Assembly (NCBI RefSeq): GCF_004365635.1
Contig: NZ_SOBH01000002.1
Span: forward strand, 806,001 to 870,000
From: Litoreibacter halocynthiae
GTDB lineage: Bacteria; Pseudomonadota; Alphaproteobacteria; Rhodobacterales; Rhodobacteraceae
Direction: 5' to 3'
Length of the DNA: 64,000 nt
Of this stretch, positions 1-8,836 are shown piece after piece. Both the position numbers and the translations under genes were made by a program. A model generated the notes under the pieces. The model saw only the letters and a list, made by a program, of their open reading frames with translations. It was not told the origin of the DNA and made no database searches. The number at the start of each line of letters is the position of its first letter. Position 1 is the stretch's first letter.

Positions 1-924
1 ACCTGCGAGCATGCTTCCGAACCCCATCAAGGTCGCTCCAGCCAGATAACGCTCCATCGGCGTGTCCGGCCCGAACCGTTCAATGTGCGCCTCGCGGGTT
101 AAAATGGCCATGGTCATCGACCCGACGAAAACACCCGGCACCAAGCCTACTCCAAAACCAAGCGGCAGTTCCGTGCTATTGACCAATCCCATCAGTGTAT
201 CCGTCGACGGGCCCGTGAAAGTGACAGAGGAAATGGTGACAACTTCGAAAGACGCTTGAGATATCGCGTAAGTGAACAACCACCCCAAACCGACAGCGCT
301 ACCAACGATTGCAGCCGCAATGGCATGGCTGGTCTGCACGTGAGAGCGCCGGGCCAACCAGAGTGCGAACGCTAAGGCAACCGCGGCAATGATCGCGGCG
401 ATAATCGACGACAGGCCCAGTTGACTCAGTAGATTTCGCGCTTCGCCTCCGGGCACAAGCCATAGCGCCGCAAGAGCCTCTCGTGCGGGTGAGAGGGCAC
501 CTCTCAACGACGCCTGCGCGACAAGAGTTAGGACAAGCCCCGTGATAATTGCGCGCAGGTTCCCCGTCGCGGACAGGACCAGCAACCGGCTTGCACACCC
601 GCGCGCAAGGATCATTCCACAACCGAACATCAGACCACCAATAATCGCGCCAGACATGCTGCCGGTCGCCGCAAGCTGTCGCGATTCAGACACGTCGAGA
701 ATACCCGCAGCGATGCTCAGCTGCACAAACAAAACCCCCGCACTGAACGCGATAAGCCAGATCGAAATGCGGGGCCCGAGACCGCCCTCTGACAACTCAA
801 CACTGGCAGCCCTGAGACAAAATCGGGAATGCTGCGCGGATGCCCCGAAGATGATACCAACCAATGCTCCGGCCAGCATCAAAACGCCTCCGTCACCAAA
901 TTGGTCGATCAAACTTTCAAGCAT
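1..924 (-). CDS. YeeE/YedE-family sulfur-compound transporter, C-terminus cut by window edge
   Basis: A frame reads open from an ATG at 924 to the window edge (308 codons, no stop), so the protein is incomplete. It is very hydrophobic, with many membrane segments. It carries the small-residue and cysteine motifs of YeeE/YedE (TsuA/SoxT-like) inner-membrane proteins: C36 in an RFCLRAA context and C110 in a GCGMILARGCASR context. Members of this family are known to take up thiosulfate or related sulfur compounds. It follows hemA by 51 bp on the same strand, so it is probably the last gene of the DUF302-hemA unit at the distal end of the sox cluster. The substrate is inferred only from family and context. 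Confidence 0.85.
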   Translation of the reverse strand, partial: MLESLIDQFGDGGVLMLAGALVGIIFGASAQHSRFCLRAASVELSEGGLGPRISIWLIAFSAGVLFVQLSIAAGILDVSESRQLAATGSMSGAIIGGLMFGCGMILARGCASRLLVLSATGNLRAIITGLVLTLVAQASLRGALSPAREALAALWLVPGGEARNLLSQLGLSSIIAAIIAAVALAFALWLARRSHVQTSHAIAAAIVGSAVGLGWLFTYAISQASFEVVTISSVTFTGPSTDTLMGLVNSTELPLGFGVGLVPGVFVGSMTMAILTREAHIERFGPDTPMERYLAGATLMGFGSMLAG

Positions 925-975
925 TCGTCTTACCTTTGCTTTCGCAGGCTAGAAAGACTGGACGAGCGATTTCAG

Positions 976-2199
976 TTACTGCGCTGCCAAAGGCATGCGG
1001 GCAAGCTCACACTGAGACCACAGGGATCCCAAAGCACCGATCAAGCGATCTACATCCCCTTGGCTATGCACTGGTGAGGGTGTGATCCGTAGCCGCTCGG
1101 TTCCTTTCGGAACAGTGGGGTAGTTAATCGGCTGAATGTAAATTCCATGATCCTGAAGCAGCAAATCAGAGATGTATTTGCACTTCACCGGGTCACCAAC
1201 CATCACTGGAATGATATGGCTCGGGTTTTCTGTATGCGGAATCCCAAGCGAATCCAGACGTGCTCGGACCTCGGAAACACGGCTTTGGTGCTGTTCTCGT
1301 TCTGCGGTGGACGACTTCAGGTGGCGGATCGAGACCGCCGCGCCCGCTGCAACTGCAGGAGGGAGCGCGGTCGTGAAAATAAAGCCACTAGCAAAGCTGC
1401 GAACGAAATCGCACAGATCCGCAGACGCCGCGATGTAACCACCAACAACGCCGAATGCTTTCCCAAGTGTACCCTCAATGACAGTGATCCGCTCCATGAG
1501 GCCTTCACGCTCAGCAATCCCGCCGCCGCGCGGACCATAAAGGCCAACTGCGTGAACTTCGTCGAGATAGGTCATAGCGTTGTATTTGTCCGCGAGGTCG
1601 CAAATCTCTTTGATCGGTGCAATGTCTCCATCCATCGAGTAGACGCTTTCGAACGCAATCATCTTGGGCTGGTTCAACGGAAGAGACGCCAATTTGGCCT
1701 CCAGATCGTTCAAGTCATTATGCTTCCAGATCATCCGCTCTGCCTGCGAGTGGCGAATGCCTTCGATCATTGAGGCGTGGTTCAACGCATCCGACAGAAC
1801 AACACAGCCCGGAATCTTGCCCGCAAGCGTGCCAAGCGCGGCCCAGTTGGACACATAACCGGATGTAAACAATAGCGCATCTTCTTTGCCGTGAAGATCG
1901 GCCAGTTCCGCCTCCAGCTGGACGTGATCATGGGTTGTTCCGGATATGTTACGCGTCCCGCCCGCGCCTGCGCCGCAACGGTCCAAGGCATCATGCATCG
2001 CCTCAAGAACAGCCGGATGCTGCCCCATGCCAAGATAATCATTCGAACACCAGATCGTCACAGGTGTGGTATCGCCACCGTCATGCGCTTGGGCATGGGG
2101 GAAGTCGCCGCATTGGCGTTCCAGTTCGGCAAACACACGGTAGTTTCCGTCGTCGCGCAATTGATCCAGGCTGGCGGCAAAGAAGTCTTGATAGTTCAT
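976..2199 (-). CDS. hemA: 5-aminolevulinate synthase
   Basis: The 407-aa protein matches alphaproteobacterial ALA synthase along its whole length. This cytosolic PLP enzyme condenses glycine and succinyl-CoA, the first step of haem synthesis in this class. Visible motifs are [15 protein letters not shown] near residue 50, [21 protein letters not shown] at 76-96, [15 protein letters not shown] at 211-225, and [10 protein letters not shown] with the PLP-binding lysine K247. The start lies 2 bp after the stop of the DUF302 gene, so the two are probably co-transcribed. Its place directly after the sox genes suggests a copy serving haem demand from the Sox cytochromes. Whether it is the only hemA in the genome cannot be told here. 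Confidence 0.95.
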   Translation of the reverse strand: MNYQDFFAASLDQLRDDGNYRVFAELERQCGDFPHAQAHDGGDTTPVTIWCSNDYLGMGQHPAVLEAMHDALDRCGAGAGGTRNISGTTHDHVQLEAELADLHGKEDALLFTSGYVSNWAALGTLAGKIPGCVVLSDALNHASMIEGIRHSQAERMIWKHNDLNDLEAKLASLPLNQPKMIAFESVYSMDGDIAPIKEICDLADKYNAMTYLDEVHAVGLYGPRGGGIAEREGLMERITVIEGTLGKAFGVVGGYIAASADLCDFVRSFASGFIFTTALPPAVAAGAAVSIRHLKSSTAEREQHQSRVSEVRARLDSLGIPHTENPSHIIPVMVGDPVKCKYISDLLLQDHGIYIQPINYPTVPKGTERLRITPSPVHSQGDVDRLIGALGSLWSQCELARMPLAAQ

Positions 2200-2201
2200 T
2201 G

Positions 2202-2633
2202 TTACTGCAAAGCCTCTTTAACGATTTCATCCAAAAGCGCCTGCACTTCCTGCATCGGTCCTTCTGGGAACGTCTTGTAGCCAATCATGACCTCGCCTTG
2301 TTGATCTGCAACAAAGATACCGTACGGGCAGAAGGCAATATTCATCGGATCAGCTTCCATTACCTTGCGCGACAATTGAGCAGAGCAGAACTGGAAGATG
2401 TCAGCGCCATCAAAGAGCTTCACGTCACTGCCGACATCTTCTGCCGTACGGTTGAGCATGTCACCAGTGTGGCTCACCCAATCTATAACCAACCCACGCC
2501 CGACGATTGCGCTTTCGACAGCGAATGTCGCATCCCCGAAGTCACCCTCGAACGGATAGGTTACGGCGTGGCCATCAGCCAATGCTGGTGCCGAGAAAAG
2601 GGCAAATGCCCCAGCTATCACTAATTTCTTCAT
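2202..2633 (-). CDS. DUF302-family periplasmic protein
   Basis: The 143-aa protein has a Sec signal peptide ([21 protein letters not shown]) and one DUF302-like domain ending in [11 protein letters not shown]. The ATG at 2633 is chosen because an AGGAGG Shine-Dalgarno sits 7 bases upstream. A longer frame from 2660 would add nine residues before the signal peptide. DUF302 proteins are small periplasmic or soluble domains of unknown chemistry, often found near sulfur-oxidation or redox genes. It is the first gene of a probable DUF302-hemA-YeeE unit whose leader holds a possible FNR/FixK site and a dyad. Confidence 0.8.
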   Translation of the reverse strand: MKKLVIAGAFALFSAPALADGHAVTYPFEGDFGDATFAVESAIVGRGLVIDWVSHTGDMLNRTAEDVGSDVKLFDGADIFQFCSAQLSRKVMEADPMNIAFCPYGIFVADQQGEVMIGYKTFPEGPMQEVQALLDEIVKEALQ

Positions 2634-2651
2634 GAGAGTTCCTCCTGTCGC

Positions 2652-2668
2652 GTGGTTCATCGAACCAC
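2652..2668. promoter_or_regulatory. Perfect 7-bp dyad in the DUF302 leader
   Basis: GTGGTTC-ATC-GAACCAC is a perfect inverted repeat with a 3-base centre, lying 19 bases upstream of the DUF302 start codon. It could be an operator, or a short hairpin at the 5' end of the mRNA. No T-tract follows on the minus strand, so it is unlikely to terminate sox transcripts by itself. Confidence 0.4.
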
Positions 2669-2686
2669 AAACTTGCGGCGCGGGCC

Positions 2687-2700
2687 TTGACCTAGATCAT
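2687..2700 (-). promoter_or_regulatory. Possible FNR/FixK-type anaerobox upstream of DUF302-hemA
   Basis: TTGACCTAGATCAT differs from the FNR/FnrL/FixK consensus TTGAT-N4-ATCAA at one base per half. It lies 53 bp upstream of the DUF302 start in the 82-bp gap after soxF. hemA genes of related bacteria are known FnrL targets, which supports the reading. The regulator itself is not in the window. Confidence 0.4.
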
Positions 2701-2715
2701 GCCCACGCCCTTGAT

Positions 2716-3984
2716 TTAGCCGAACATGTCGGCGGTGATACCTGCGTACCACCCTTCAGATTCTTCGTATGTCGCTTTGCGGGTCGCGCTATCTTCACCC
2801 GTAGCGGAAATGAAGCCATCCACCTTGGCGATTTTCTCGTCGGTCGCCTCGTAGGTAGCGCCAACTTTCACGCCATCATCAGTGTCGATCAAGGACCAGC
2901 AGGTGTTGGAGAATTTGGCTGGAAATACCTTCGAGCCAGTAAGTGCTCCACGTACCGCATTTGCGCAGACCTTAGCTTGGGAATTCGCTGAGAAGCCGGA
3001 TTTTGGCATGTCGCCCTGCTGGCTTGAATCCCCAAGGACATAGACATCAGCATCCGCTTTTGTGCTCATATCCGCTGCGTTTACTGGGGCCCAGTTGCCA
3101 TCGGTGACACCTGCAAGCTCCGCAATGCGGCCGGCCTTCATCGCCGGAATTACATTGCAAGCGTCTACTTTGGTTTCTTCTCCATCAATGGTGATCGTCA
3201 TCGCATTTGGATCAACGGAAACATTTCCGCCCCCGAAATCAGAGCCGATCCAATCAACCATTCCTGCGTAGTGGTTTGCCCATCCTTCTTGGAACAAGGC
3301 TTGTTTAGAAAACTTGTCTTTTGGATCAGCCACTATGATTTTCGCAGTTGGATTGTTGGCCTTCAACACATGCGCGACCATCGAAATTCGCTCGTAGGGT
3401 CCAGGAGGGCATCGATAAGGATTCGGAGGGGCCACCATCGCAAATGTGCCACCCTCGGGCATCGCCATGACTTGGGCTTTGAGAAGTTCTGTTTGGGAGC
3501 CGCCTTTATATGCATGCGGCATCGCGTTTTGCGCGGCAATGCTCCAGCCTTCAACGGCACCTTCGACAAAGTCGATCCCGGGACTCAAGACCAGTTTGTC
3601 GTAAGGTAGTTTTGAACCACCTGCGAGAGTGACCGTTTTGCTGTCCCGATCTACGTTAACAGCCCAATCGTGCACGACGTTAATGCCATATTTGGCGGCC
3701 AGCGTTCCGTAAGTGTGACCCAAGTCATCAATGTCCTTGAAGCCACCTAGATACAGGTTTGAAAAGAAGCATGTGAAGTAGGTGCGCGTGGGTTCAACCA
3801 AGGTCACATCGATCTCGCCTTTGCTATCTTTGGCAAGATATTTGGCTACGGTCGCGCCGCCCGCGCCACCGCCGATTACAACCACGCGAGGCTTGCCGTG
3901 ACCATCAGCAAGAACCGCCGGTGAGCTCAGTGATGCCATCGCAGCAGCACTGCTTCCCATAAAAATGCGTCTGTTAAGTTTCAT
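2716..3984 (-). CDS. soxF: SoxF, flavocytochrome c sulfide dehydrogenase flavoprotein
   Basis: The 422-aa protein begins with a Tat-type leader (NRRIFMG, arginines 5-6), then a Rossmann FAD-binding motif VVVIGGGAGGATVAKYL at 34-50 and the FCSD-flavin C-terminal domain. Conserved cysteines appear in the YFTCFFSNLY and NTCWSL contexts, as expected of FccB/SoxF. It is predicted to act in the periplasm, passing electrons from sulfide to the cytochrome partner SoxE. It is the last classical sox gene of the operon, 27 bp after soxE. The usual soxG and soxH do not follow; DUF302-hemA does. Confidence 0.93.
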   Translation of the reverse strand: MKLNRRIFMGSSAAAMASLSSPAVLADGHGKPRVVVIGGGAGGATVAKYLAKDSKGEIDVTLVEPTRTYFTCFFSNLYLGGFKDIDDLGHTYGTLAAKYGINVVHDWAVNVDRDSKTVTLAGGSKLPYDKLVLSPGIDFVEGAVEGWSIAAQNAMPHAYKGGSQTELLKAQVMAMPEGGTFAMVAPPNPYRCPPGPYERISMVAHVLKANNPTAKIIVADPKDKFSKQALFQEGWANHYAGMVDWIGSDFGGGNVSVDPNAMTITIDGEETKVDACNVIPAMKAGRIAELAGVTDGNWAPVNAADMSTKADADVYVLGDSSQQGDMPKSGFSANSQAKVCANAVRGALTGSKVFPAKFSNTCWSLIDTDDGVKVGATYEATDEKIAKVDGFISATGEDSATRKATYEESEGWYAGITADMFG

Positions 3985-4011
3985 GTTTTTTCCTCCCAGA
4001 AAATGGCCTCT

Positions 4012-4716
4012 TTAATCGAGGTCCTTAAAATACGCAGCAAGCGCGGCGATTTCGTCATTGTTCAAACGGCCTGCCATCATTTGCATCACTGGATGCGGGC
4101 GAAGCTTGCGCTTGTAAGCGTGCATTGCGACCACAAAATCCTCTTCAGGCCATTGAGTGATCGACGGAATGCCCTCCGCACTTCCATCGGCCTGATGGCA
4201 TGTCAAACACTCGTTGGACAGATACTCACCATATTCAGGGTCGCCCTGAAGCGCTAGAATTTCAGGGTCCAAATCGTGATCTGTTGCGCGCGCTGTCGGC
4301 TCAGCTTCAGGCAGGTTTGACGGGTTGTCAGAGAAGTCCCGGAGGTAGGCCATCAAATTTGCTCGGTCGTCCGGGTTCTTTATCCCGCGAAAGCTCATCC
4401 GTGTTTTGGACACAAGCGCGCGGGGATTTTCGATATAGGCGTCTAGCGTCTCTGCGGTCCAAGTAAGGCCGTCCACACCTGCACGCTGCATAGACTTCGA
4501 ATACGCAAACCCCTCATGGGCACCTGCGCGGCGACCGAAGATGCCATTGAGATGTGGTCCAATGCGATCCTCGGCACTGGCGCCAATCTGGTGACATCCC
4601 TTGCATTTGGAGAAAAGCGTTTCACCCGCATCAGCGTCACCGATTTCTTCCGCCAAACTTGCCCCAGCAACGAAGCTGGCTGCAAGGGCTGACTTCAAGA
4701 ACGGCGTGCTGCGCAT
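4012..4716 (-). CDS. soxE: SoxE, di-haem cytochrome c
   Basis: The 234-aa protein has a Sec signal peptide (cleavage near ASLA, residue 22) and two class-I cytochrome c domains. Their haem motifs are CKGCH at 38-42 and CLTCH at 170-174. Candidate methionine ligands lie in KTRMSFRG and in the C-terminal MMAGRLNND. SoxE is the periplasmic electron acceptor of the SoxF flavoprotein. The gene lies between soxD (2-bp gap) and soxF (27-bp gap). Confidence 0.92.
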   Translation of the reverse strand: MRSTPFLKSALAASFVAGASLAEEIGDADAGETLFSKCKGCHQIGASAEDRIGPHLNGIFGRRAGAHEGFAYSKSMQRAGVDGLTWTAETLDAYIENPRALVSKTRMSFRGIKNPDDRANLMAYLRDFSDNPSNLPEAEPTARATDHDLDPEILALQGDPEYGEYLSNECLTCHQADGSAEGIPSITQWPEEDFVVAMHAYKRKLRPHPVMQMMAGRLNNDEIAALAAYFKDLD

Positions 4717-4718
4717 AG

Positions 4719-5768
4719 TCAGTTACCTATACTGGTCAAATACGCAGTAATCGCCACTAGGTCTTTTTCTTTTCTAAGCCCCGCAAAGCTCATCTTCGTA
4801 CCCTTGATGTAAGACTTTGGTTTCGCAAGAAATTCCGCCAGCGCCTCGTCGGTCCAGACAAGCCCCTCATCAGCCTTGGCAATCAATGCTTTGGAATACT
4901 TGAACCCCTCCACAGAACCCGCGGCTTTACCAACGATCCCGTTCAAAATCGGGCCTGTTTTATTCTTTGCACCTTCCCCCACCTGATGACAGGCTTTGCA
5001 CTTTTTGAAGACCTTTTCACCGGCAGCTACCAATTCAGGATCAAGCGCTGCCACTTCTTCCGCTGCCACTTCTTCAACCTTGGCTTCTTCTACCACCTCG
5101 GTTTCTTTGACGGCTTCCGGCTCAGCACTGGTTATGTCATCACCACCTTCATCGGGCGTGACGTCCAGAACCATGGCGCGCATGGTTACTTTCACGTCTT
5201 CTTTGCAATTCTCCATGCAAGGCTCGCCAACCCACTTGGAATGCTCCGTTTCAATACGGTCATCCACAATGAACCCGTCATGGTTTGGCAAGACGACATC
5301 TTCGAATGTCTCATTTGACAGAACAAATTCATCATCAACCAGATCGTTGGAGTACAAAATGTAAGCCACGATTGCGTAAACCTCATCCGGCTCAAGCGTT
5401 TGCGCATTCCCAAAAGGCATGGAGCGGTTTACATAGTCCCACGTGGTGGACAGGTATGGCCAATAGCTACCGACAGTTTTCAATGGATCATCGTCAGCCA
5501 GTGTGCCCGCACCACCTGCGAGCTTGGGCCAGTTTCCAACACCTTCGGCGAAGTCCCCGTGACACACAGCACATTGCTCCGCGAACACCTCTTCACCGGT
5601 GAGCACATCGCCGGAACCAACAGGCAAGCCGGTACCGTCAGGACTAACATCCTTGTCCCATGCTGCAATTTCTTCCGGCAGGGCGGCGCGTCCTAGACCA
5701 AAAGTCTCCGCTGCAACCGGGCTTGAGATGAGCGCAAGCGCCGTTGCTACCTTAAGAAACTTCGACAT
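4719..5768 (-). CDS. soxD: SoxD, di-haem cytochrome subunit of sulfane dehydrogenase
   Basis: The 349-aa protein has a signal peptide, an N-terminal cytochrome domain with CAVCH at 66-70, an acidic Val/Glu-rich linker at about 211-245, and a C-terminal cytochrome c domain with CKACH at 257-261. SoxD is the electron-accepting partner of the molybdoenzyme SoxC. The SoxCD complex oxidises the sulfane sulfur bound to SoxY, which is why Sox strains with SoxCD do not deposit sulfur. The start overlaps the end of soxC by 17 bp, implying translational coupling. Confidence 0.95.
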   Translation of the reverse strand: MSKFLKVATALALISSPVAAETFGLGRAALPEEIAAWDKDVSPDGTGLPVGSGDVLTGEEVFAEQCAVCHGDFAEGVGNWPKLAGGAGTLADDDPLKTVGSYWPYLSTTWDYVNRSMPFGNAQTLEPDEVYAIVAYILYSNDLVDDEFVLSNETFEDVVLPNHDGFIVDDRIETEHSKWVGEPCMENCKEDVKVTMRAMVLDVTPDEGGDDITSAEPEAVKETEVVEEAKVEEVAAEEVAALDPELVAAGEKVFKKCKACHQVGEGAKNKTGPILNGIVGKAAGSVEGFKYSKALIAKADEGLVWTDEALAEFLAKPKSYIKGTKMSFAGLRKEKDLVAITAYLTSIGN

Positions 5769-7014
5769 TTTCCGCCTCCCCGCTGGAGCGCACCAACCAA
5801 GTCTGGATGCAATTGTTGTGATAGATCGAGTTCAAGCCACGCACTTCACGCAACTGGCTCTTAGTTGGTTGAACATAGCCCGTATCATCCATCGCGCGCG
5901 ACTGGAGCATCATCTCCTCGCCGTCCCAATCCGTGTCGAGATAGAAGCGCGTCAACGCCATTTTCTCTCCGGGTTTTGCGAGGCGGGCCGTTTCCCACGT
6001 TTTGCCGCCATCTTTCGACACGTCTACGCGGGTGATTGCACCCCGGCCCGACCAAGCCAGACCCGTGATCACAAGAGGGCCCTTGCCATGCGTAATGGGC
6101 GACTGTGGGCTGGGCGAGGTTACAACGGACTTCGCATCCATTTCCCATGTCCACTTACGTGACGTGCCATCTTCCAGCGTATCCGTATATTTCGATGTCT
6201 CCTCACGGCTTTCAACCGGCGCGTCAGTAACTTCGATACGGCGGATCCATTTGACCCACATGTTACCTTCCCAACCAGGGACGACCAACCGAACCGGATA
6301 ACCGTGTTCTTTGCGCAGCGCCTCGCCGTTAGCTTTGAACGCAACCAGCACGTCATCCAGCGCCTTTTCCATTGGAATAGAGCGCCCGTTCGACGACGCA
6401 TCCGCGCCCTCGACGTAAACCCATTTGCCTGCCGTGTCGTACCCGGCCTCTTCCAACAACGTGCGCAGCGGCACGCCAGTGTATTCCATGTTGTGGATCA
6501 TACCGTGGGTGAACTGTGCACCGTTCAACTGCGCCCCTGCCCATTCCATGCCCGTATTCGCAGCACATTCGCAGAAATAGACGTGGTTCTCGCGTGGGAA
6601 CCTTTCCAAATCGGCATAGGTAAAGACCAAAGGACGGTCCACCAAACCGTTGATCATCAGGCGGTAGTCTTCCTTCTTGAGTTCGATCGCCCCCGAATGG
6701 TGACGCTCGAACGCGCAACCTTGCGGTGTAATCGTGCCATCCAGAGCGTGGATCGGCGTGAAGTTGATGGAGCTGATCGTGTCAGCGGTAAGCCATTCGA
6801 CATTCCGGCGGACCACGTCGCTCTCATATTGGATCGGCAACCCATATGGCGTTTCATCAACCCCGTCACCAAGACCGGAAGCCCATGGCTGAACCTCGGT
6901 GATTAACGGGTCGGGTGTTGCAGCACTTGCTTTTCCAGCCGCGAGGCTGACCCCGGACAGGGCCGCTCCCTTAAGGAAGGCGCGGCGGGAATTACCGGTC
7001 GTTTTTTGTGTCAT
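5752..7014 (-). CDS. soxC: SoxC, molybdopterin sulfane dehydrogenase
   Basis: The 420-aa protein has a Tat leader (SRRAFLKG, arginines 10-11), a sulfite-oxidase-type molybdopterin domain and a C-terminal Mo-co dimerisation domain. The probable Mo-ligating cysteine is C150 in YFCECAANTG. It is exported folded and works with SoxD on SoxY-bound sulfur in the periplasm. Its length is normal for the family. It sits between soxB (25-bp gap) and soxD (overlap). Confidence 0.95.
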   Translation of the reverse strand: MTQKTTGNSRRAFLKGAALSGVSLAAGKASAATPDPLITEVQPWASGLGDGVDETPYGLPIQYESDVVRRNVEWLTADTISSINFTPIHALDGTITPQGCAFERHHSGAIELKKEDYRLMINGLVDRPLVFTYADLERFPRENHVYFCECAANTGMEWAGAQLNGAQFTHGMIHNMEYTGVPLRTLLEEAGYDTAGKWVYVEGADASSNGRSIPMEKALDDVLVAFKANGEALRKEHGYPVRLVVPGWEGNMWVKWIRRIEVTDAPVESREETSKYTDTLEDGTSRKWTWEMDAKSVVTSPSPQSPITHGKGPLVITGLAWSGRGAITRVDVSKDGGKTWETARLAKPGEKMALTRFYLDTDWDGEEMMLQSRAMDDTGYVQPTKSQLREVRGLNSIYHNNCIQTWLVRSSGEAENVEVS

Positions 7015-7039
7015 CTCTTTGCCTTTCTAGTTGGGTCGC

Positions 7040-8737
7040 TTACGCACCAACCACCTGAACGCTGTTGTTCGGATCAACTGTAACTGTGCCTTGTTGGCGA
7101 ATGTGGTTTTCCACGACGTCCCAAATCTGAGGACCCTCGGTGCCCTCATTCACAGAAGCCCAGCCGGCAACCTGATAGGTCTTTGCCGGGTCAATCATTT
7201 CGCCGGTCTTCAGCAACGTCATTTCCGTAATGCGTTCGCCTTGCGGCTTTGTCACATCAATGCGGTAACCAAGCCCGCCAGTGCGGACCATATCGCCGCC
7301 CTGCTGATAATATGGATCGGGGTTAAAGAGGTTGTCGGCCACATCTTCCATGATCACATGCAAGAACTCACCCGTCATTTCAGAACGGTAAGCCGCGCCA
7401 TAGGTCATCGACGTGACGTTCCAGATGTCCTCACGTGTGATGTCTTGACCAGGCAGAAGCGACGGCCCCCAACGCACACCCGGGCTCAGGGCGATGTCGG
7501 CTTCGCGCTCCGAGATCAAAGCATCGCAGATAACATCATCCCACGTTCCGTTGAAATTACCGCGACGATATAACAGCGACGCAGTTTGTCCGATCACTTC
7601 GGAAAGCTCTTCCTCGTATGGCGCACGTTGCTCGTCGATAACTGCCGCAACATCAGCATCCGGCGTGATAACATCCGAGAAGATCGGGATAAGCTTGTGA
7701 CGGAAGCCCATCATGCGACCATCACGAACGTCCAGATCGACGCGAGACACGAATTTTCCGTTTGATCCCGATGCTACAATGATTGTCTCACCAACCAACA
7801 CAGGCTCAGGTAGGGCGTCATGCGTGTGGCCTGACAGGATCACGTCGATGCCAGTCACAATTCCGGCCATCTTCTTGTCTACATCAAAACCGTTATGGCT
7901 TAGGCAGACGACCAACTCGGCACCCGCCGCGCGTACTTCGTCGACCATAGATTGCATGTTCTCATCACGGATACCGAAGGCATATTCGGGGAACATCCAA
8001 CCGGGGTTCGCGATCGGCATGTAAGGGAAGGCTTGCCCGATGACCGCGATTTTCACGCCGCCACGCTCGAAGAATTTATAAGGCGGGAACAGTTCTGCAG
8101 GTTCGTCCCACTCCGCGTCAAAGATGTTTTGCCCTAGGGCCGCAAAAGGCAAACCTTCGACGATTTCGTTTACGCGGTCGGAGCCAAGTGTGAACTCCCA
8201 GTGGAAAGTCATCGCGTCAGGCTTCAGCGCGTTCATCACATTGACCATATCTTGGCCTTCGGTGTGATAGCAGGTGTAGGAGCCGTGCCACGTGTCGCCA
8301 CCGTCCAATAACAGAGCATCAGGGCGATCAGATCGGATTTGATTGATTACCGTTGCGACACGGTCCAAGCCACCGACGCGGCCATACCCTGCGGCTAAAG
8401 CCGAGAAATCACCCGAACTCAGCGCATAATGCGACGGGCTGCCATCTTCGACCTCATACAGTTTCCGGAAATCGGCACCCGTGACATGTGGAACCTTTCC
8501 GCGATTGTCACCCACGCCAATGTTAATGGAAGGCTCGCGGAAATAGAGCGGCTTCAGCTGCGCGTGAATGTCTGTCACGTGGATCAACGATACGTTTCCA
8601 AACGTATCGAACTGCAAGAGCTGGTCTTGTGTCAGCGATTGCTGCGCTGCCAAGCGCCCCCAATTACCATAGCTGGATGCTCCGAGAATGGCACTTGCTG
8701 CCATGCTTGTTTGAAGAAAATCACGCCGTGAAATCAT
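7040..8737 (-). CDS. soxB: SoxB, thiosulfohydrolase
   Basis: The 565-aa protein has a Tat leader (MISRRDFLQTS) and the 5'-nucleotidase/metallophosphoesterase fold. Metal-binding motifs are HVTDIHAQL at 53-61, LLDGGDTWHGSYT, LSHNGFDVD and LSGHTHDALPEP. SoxB uses a di-manganese centre to hydrolyse terminal sulfonate from SoxY-bound intermediates, releasing sulfate. It is separated from soxA by a 99-bp gap holding a strong hairpin, so soxBCDEF may be expressed at a different level from soxXYZA. Confidence 0.96.
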   Translation of the reverse strand: MISRRDFLQTSMAASAILGASSYGNWGRLAAQQSLTQDQLLQFDTFGNVSLIHVTDIHAQLKPLYFREPSINIGVGDNRGKVPHVTGADFRKLYEVEDGSPSHYALSSGDFSALAAGYGRVGGLDRVATVINQIRSDRPDALLLDGGDTWHGSYTCYHTEGQDMVNVMNALKPDAMTFHWEFTLGSDRVNEIVEGLPFAALGQNIFDAEWDEPAELFPPYKFFERGGVKIAVIGQAFPYMPIANPGWMFPEYAFGIRDENMQSMVDEVRAAGAELVVCLSHNGFDVDKKMAGIVTGIDVILSGHTHDALPEPVLVGETIIVASGSNGKFVSRVDLDVRDGRMMGFRHKLIPIFSDVITPDADVAAVIDEQRAPYEEELSEVIGQTASLLYRRGNFNGTWDDVICDALISEREADIALSPGVRWGPSLLPGQDITREDIWNVTSMTYGAAYRSEMTGEFLHVIMEDVADNLFNPDPYYQQGGDMVRTGGLGYRIDVTKPQGERITEMTLLKTGEMIDPAKTYQVAGWASVNEGTEGPQIWDVVENHIRQQGTVTVDPNNSVQVVGA

Positions 8738-8797
8738 TTGGGGCTGTCCCTATGCCTAGCATACATGCTGATTTTTGAATGTTTTGACGAGAAGAAT

Positions 8798-8825
8798 GCC
8801 CCGTACCGATCATTCAGTACGGGGC
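8798..8825 (-). terminator. Hairpin between soxA and soxB
   Basis: GCCCCGTAC and GTACGGGGC form a perfect 9-bp stem around a 10-base loop, starting 12 bases after the soxA stop. On the transcribed strand it is followed by a pyrimidine-rich run (ATTCTTCTCG) rather than a true U-tract. It is best read as a partial terminator or 3' mRNA-stabilising structure separating soxXYZA from soxBCDEF. Confidence 0.6.
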
Positions 8826-8836
8826 AGACTTGTTAG

